Assembly (NCBI GenBank): GCA_030041455.1
Contig: JASHNV010000060.1
Location: 1 to 33,944, forward strand
Length of the DNA stretch: 33,944 nt
Origin: Spirochaetia bacterium
GTDB taxonomy: Bacteria; Spirochaetota; Spirochaetia; DAHUYW01
Reading direction: 5' to 3'
Shown here in pieces: positions 30,480-33,944 of this stretch (positions are counted from its first letter, which is position 1; every line of letters begins with the position of its first letter). The notes below the pieces were generated by a model, which ran no database searches, was not told the origin of the DNA, and was given only the letters and a program-made list of their open reading frames with translations. A program made the translations under genes and the position numbers.

Positions 30480-31187
30480 GTGGACATTGATCTCGCGCAC
30501 GCCCACCGACAGTTTCCCGCGGTCGCCGAGTATCTGAGCAGCATCTACATACTCCTACGCGACTACGGCTACGTGAGCAACACGCGGCTCGCGGAATGGA
30601 CCGGCGTGAGCGGCTCGGCCGTCACGCAGGCGCTATCGCGGCTGAAGCGTCTCGGCCTCGTCCGGCAAAAGCGCTACGAGAACGTCCTTCTCACGGAGGA
30701 CGGACGAACGCTCGCGGTCAAAGTCCTCCGCCGCCACTACTTGATCGAGCATCTCCTCGTCGCGGTTCTCGGCTATCCGTGGGACAAGGCCGACGAGGAG
30801 GCGAAGCTCCTCCAAAGCCAGATTTCCGACGATCTCACCGAGCATCTCTATCAGAGGCTCGGCTCGCCCCAGACCTGTCCCCACGGCAATCCCATGCCCG
30901 GCGCGGCGATCGAGGCGAAGCTCCTCGCAGCCGCGAAGCTGAGCGAGGCTCCCGAAGGCCACGTGGCGCTCATTCTGCGGATCACTGAGGAGGGAGAGCA
31001 GATCCCCGAGATGCTCTCGTTCTGTTACAGCAACGGGATCCAGCCAGGCAGGCGTTTCACGGTACGGCGCGCCGACGATGAGCACCTCGGCCTCAGCGCC
31101 GCTGCCCGAAGCGACGACGTCGAGAAGCGGGGAGAGATTCTTCTCGCGACGGCTCTTGCCGAGCACATCCGTTACGAGAACGGCTGA
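30480..31187 (+). CDS. DtxR/MntR-family transcriptional regulator
   Basis: AEYLSSIYILLRDYGYVSNTRLAEWTGVSGSAVTQALSRLKRLGLV; RRHYLIEHLLVAVLGYPWDKADEEAKLLQSQISDDLTEHL; CPHGNPMPG. Confidence 0.88.
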   Translation: MDIDLAHAHRQFPAVAEYLSSIYILLRDYGYVSNTRLAEWTGVSGSAVTQALSRLKRLGLVRQKRYENVLLTEDGRTLAVKVLRRHYLIEHLLVAVLGYPWDKADEEAKLLQSQISDDLTEHLYQRLGSPQTCPHGNPMPGAAIEAKLLAAAKLSEAPEGHVALILRITEEGEQIPEMLSFCYSNGIQPGRRFTVRRADDEHLGLSAAARSDDVEKRGEILLATALAEHIRYENG

Positions 31188-31413
31188 CGTCGACGGCGAA
31201 AGCCCGGGATGCCGCCGGTTTCGGGCATGATCGCGCTCGACGGTTCCGGCCGGCGACCTTCTTCGCGGAGGATGGACGCGGTCGGGTTTGCAAGGCGCCG
31301 GTGCGCTCCGCTCGGTCGCGAGCCCGGCAAGCGCGGGGCTCCCGGCGAGGAGCGGCCGTCGGCCCGCCTGGGTCGATTCGCGGGCATCCGCTCGCGGTCC
31401 GAGTCGACGCGTT

Positions 31414-31442
31414 TTGACAGGCGGCCTCCGTCGGGATAGACT
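31414..31442 (+). promoter_or_regulatory. Putative sigma70-type promoter for the small lipoprotein
   Basis: TTGACA (31414-31419), 17-nt spacer, TAGACT (31437-31442). Confidence 0.6.
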
Positions 31443-31457
31443 ATCGTGAGAAGGATC

Positions 31458-31853
31458 ATGAGGCGCGGTTGGCGGTTTTTCGTCTTCTTTCCGGTTGCCC
31501 TAGCGTCCGCGTCGTGCTCGAGCTCTACCGAGGCGACGACGGCCACCGGCGTGGAGCCGCAGCCCGACACCATCGGCGAGCTCGTTGGGACCTGGACAAA
31601 CGGGCCCGATTCCATCGTGTTCACGTGGGGCACGGTCACCCAAACCGGGATGCCGGGTATCGGATCCTTTACCGTGACGACGAACCAAACCGACGGCGAC
31701 ACCTTCCTGTCGATTGAGTTCTCGTCGGGAACCTCCAATGTGCTCGAGGAGGGGCAGTTTACGGTGACGGGGAGCACCCTTTCCATCACGGGAGTCACCG
31801 TCGACGCGGAAGGCGACTCGACCCCTCTGTCCGCGACCTTTACCCGATCGTAG
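31458..31853 (+). CDS. Small putative lipoprotein
   Basis: MRRGWRFFVFFPVALASASCSSSTE with relaxed lipobox; GAGAAGGA upstream of ATG 31458. Confidence 0.7.
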   Translation: MRRGWRFFVFFPVALASASCSSSTEATTATGVEPQPDTIGELVGTWTNGPDSIVFTWGTVTQTGMPGIGSFTVTTNQTDGDTFLSIEFSSGTSNVLEEGQFTVTGSTLSITGVTVDAEGDSTPLSATFTRS

Positions 31854-32167
31854 CCGCGGCAGGAGCCGCGAGACCGGATTGAAGGCGGTCGGCCGAGGCG
31901 CCTGAGTCCCTCCGCGCGGCCGACAGGTCCCGCTTCGCGGGATTGAGCCTGATCTTCTCACACCCTGGCAATAATCGGGGAAGCGGCGGTTGGTCTTCGA
32001 CGAATAGCGGCTTGTTTGAAGCACTTCGTGTCTGGTCCGAGGCCCTGGGGCTGCGTGAACGTCTCGTTGTGCGGCCAAATGAGGCGGTGGTCATGGGAAT
32101 GTCGGTGTTCTCCTCGCCGGAGCAGACCTTTCCCTCCGTTGACGGCTTCGGGGAGTCCTATGCTTGC

Positions 32168-32398
32168 CTACGCGAGGCAGAGGTTCTTTCCGGCGAGGCT
32201 CCATATATCCCAAATACGGGAAGGCCACGGGAGTCGTATCCAGATTCTGCGATCCGTCATCTTGACCAGGGCTGACACCTTCAGCAGCTTGAATCGGATG
32301 GTGTTTGTCTGCCACGTGTGGGCGTCGGTCTTTCCGAGCGCCTCTTCGCGTAACACGACGAAGAACAAATTTGCAATCGAAGAACAAATGGAGTCCAA
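32168..32398 (-). pseudogene. C-terminal remnant of an IS1380-family-like transposase
   Basis: ANLFFVVLREEALGKTDAHTWQTNTIRFKLLKVSALVKMTDRRIWIRLPWPSRIWD resembles the conserved C-terminal helix/strand region of DDE group-1 (IS1380) transposases; upstream frame is closed by a stop and no catalytic domain is present. Confidence 0.65.
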
Positions 32399-32497
32399 GC
32401 CCGACCGTCGATTACCTCATGATCGCGCATGGACCGGCCGGGAATCGACAGAATCCCCTGCGCGGAAGTCGTGGTTTCGCAATCGCCTATACCCTGC

Positions 32498-32836
32498 TTA
32501 CAAGCCAATAATCTCGTTCAACCCCTCGAGGGCTTGCGTGATTTCGCGCAACGAAGCCTTGCCGAGACGTTTCCCGACTCGTTCCGCCGCGAGGGTGCGG
32601 ATCTGACTCATCTTCGCCCACGACCGTTTCGGCAGCGTGCCTTCAGCGAGCTCCAAGGTCAGAGGGAAGCCGGCACGTTGCTCTTGGCTCGTGATCGCCA
32701 TCGCAATAACGGTCCCCGATCTTTCATTGAACACGTCCTGACTGAGAATGAGCACCGGGCGCTTCCCCGCCTGCTCGCTTCCTCGAACCGGGTTCAGGTC
32801 AGCCCATCGAATCTCGCCTCTCAATATTCCGGCCAT
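32498..32836 (-). CDS. mazF: MazF/PemK-family toxin (endoribonuclease)
   Basis: RGEIRWADLNPVRGSEQAGKRPVLILSQDVFN...; typical MazF N-terminal motif and length. Confidence 0.93.
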   Translation of the reverse strand: MAGILRGEIRWADLNPVRGSEQAGKRPVLILSQDVFNERSGTVIAMAITSQEQRAGFPLTLELAEGTLPKRSWAKMSQIRTLAAERVGKRLGKASLREITQALEGLNEIIGL

Positions 32837-33063
32837 TGTGTGTGGTCGACCCCGAGCCCTTCTTCCGCAAGCGATCGCTCAAACGCAGGATCGAGTTTGG
32901 CAAGCTCATCGACAAGCCGCGTCCGGCCTATGCGAGCGAGCTTCTCGAGAAGAGCTTCTTCCACGACGCGACTACGGTTCACGTAGCTGCGATCCCTAAC
33001 AAGACGATCAACCTGGGCAACCAGTTGGGCGTCAATCGTAACGGCAATCTTCGATTTTGGCAT
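32821..33063 (-). CDS. mazE: Ribbon-helix-helix antitoxin of the MazEF-type pair
   Basis: MPKSKIAVTIDAQLVAQVDRLVRDRSYVNRSRVVEEALLEKL; 16-bp overlap with mazF; acidic/aromatic C-terminus. Confidence 0.88.
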   Translation of the reverse strand: MPKSKIAVTIDAQLVAQVDRLVRDRSYVNRSRVVEEALLEKLARIGRTRLVDELAKLDPAFERSLAEEGLGVDHTQWPEY

Positions 33064-33072
33064 TTTTTCTCC

Positions 33073-33099
33073 CTGAGTATGACGATACATCATACTCAG
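33073..33099. promoter_or_regulatory. Perfect 10-bp inverted repeat upstream of mazE: candidate autoregulatory operator
   Basis: CTGAGTATGA-CGATACA-TCATACTCAG, 9 nt upstream of the antitoxin start codon; minus strand contains TATGAT. Confidence 0.75.
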
Positions 33100-33106
33100 C
33101 CGGTCG

Positions 33107-33577
33107 TCAATGCTGTCTTCTGCTCGACCGCTCCCATTGCTGTTGCATCTCGCGAAAGACCTCTTCATTCTCTGGAGAGAAAATCACTGCTCTGGCTAGG
33201 TGCCAGAACCAACCATCGGAGACCTTAAGGATATACTCTGGGGCCCCGCCCGCCCGAACCGATAGAATACCAGCCTGCTCGGGCATGAACTCGATATCTA
33301 CAGGCAACCCTCCTTCATGGACGAGCTCGCAACGAAACCACGTATAGAAAATCTTCTCTACCGGCCAAAGCACACTTCGATACTCGACCGCGATGCGAAC
33401 TGAACGTGATGCCTCTAAGAACAGACGAAACGCATCGCCGTCGTTGACAGCCGATCGATTGGGGTAGCGTTTTCGCGCGCTCGCGGCAACGGCTATCAAG
33501 ATTGATAGGAAGGCCCCCTCTCGTCGGTTTTGCTCCCAAAGGAGTATTGCGTCATCCACTCGATCTTTTATGCTCAC
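33107..33577 (-). CDS. Hypothetical protein with possible HEPN-like R-x4-H motif
   Basis: 156-aa alpha-rich ORF; EKIFYTWFRCELVHEGGLP contains R-C-E-L-V-H. Confidence 0.6.
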   Translation of the reverse strand: MSIKDRVDDAILLWEQNRREGAFLSILIAVAASARKRYPNRSAVNDGDAFRLFLEASRSVRIAVEYRSVLWPVEKIFYTWFRCELVHEGGLPVDIEFMPEQAGILSVRAGGAPEYILKVSDGWFWHLARAVIFSPENEEVFREMQQQWERSSRRQH

Positions 33578-33944
33578 GTCAGTAATATTCGCCCCTACCC
33601 TAGGCCAATCCCCTTAGAGCTCGATGCCACCATCGCTTCGTCCGCCGCGGCCTCGCTCTCGGTTTCGCCGTTCGCGTTGCCGACCAAGCTCAATCTATCG
33701 CTGTCGTTCTTGCTCTTGTGCCGTAAGCCGGTCTGCTCCTTCCATTCCTTCCCGGTCGCCTCGACCGCAAGCCATTGCTTCACGAGCCCTGGATCCTTCT
33801 CACTCGCGTCCCCGGCCGGCCTCCCGGGCACTATGGTCCCGAGAGAGCTCCTTCCTGAGCCGAGCAGCGGCTCTCGGAATGCGGAGGCGCGTTGATCCTG
33901 GTCGGCCCGGGTTCGCTCAAGTCCTCCCGGATTCCCTTCCGTTG

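Noticed and set aside
31209-31439. ORF of 76 aa between the DtxR-like gene and the lipoprotein
   Set aside because: Arg/Gly/Pro-rich, no SD, overlaps the predicted promoter; probably non-coding.

Overview
High-GC bacterial window of 33.9 kb. Codon-dense operons and some family choices hint at a spirochaete or relative, but this is inference and not proven. The left and centre are mostly ordinary chromosomal genes: glutamine-dependent NAD synthase, an Rrf2 regulator with cysK and an O-acetylhomoserine sulfhydrylase, a YjjG-type HAD hydrolase, a 3-hydroxyisobutyrate dehydrogenase-like protein, a 705-aa unknown overlapping lspA, two DinB-fold proteins, rlmN, an FNR-type oxidoreductase, an Fpg/Nei glycosylase, an L-glyceraldehyde-3-phosphate-reductase-like aldo/keto reductase, a FrnE-like DsbA protein, an orphan PstS, a lipoprotein HtrA, an MFS transporter, a class III cyclase, and a DtxR/MntR-type regulator. 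Accessory features are an AbiEi/AbiEii toxin-antitoxin pair with a 4-bp ATGA overlap, a right-end mazE/mazF pair preceded by a gene with a possible HEPN-like R-x4-H motif and a perfect inverted repeat at the antitoxin promoter, and an IS1380-like transposase remnant. The most noteworthy observations are: (1) two tandem HisKA_2 sensor kinases whose signalling-helix linkers differ by exactly 28 residues, built from 1 versus 3 copies of a 14-residue unit, with a small unknown protein overlapping the first kinase; (2) a DtxR/MntR-like regulator lacking most of the family's metal ligands; (3) the HEPN-like/mazE/mazF cassette; (4) a 137-bp exact repeat with 303-bp period at the left window edge. No tRNA, rRNA or CRISPR array was recognised.
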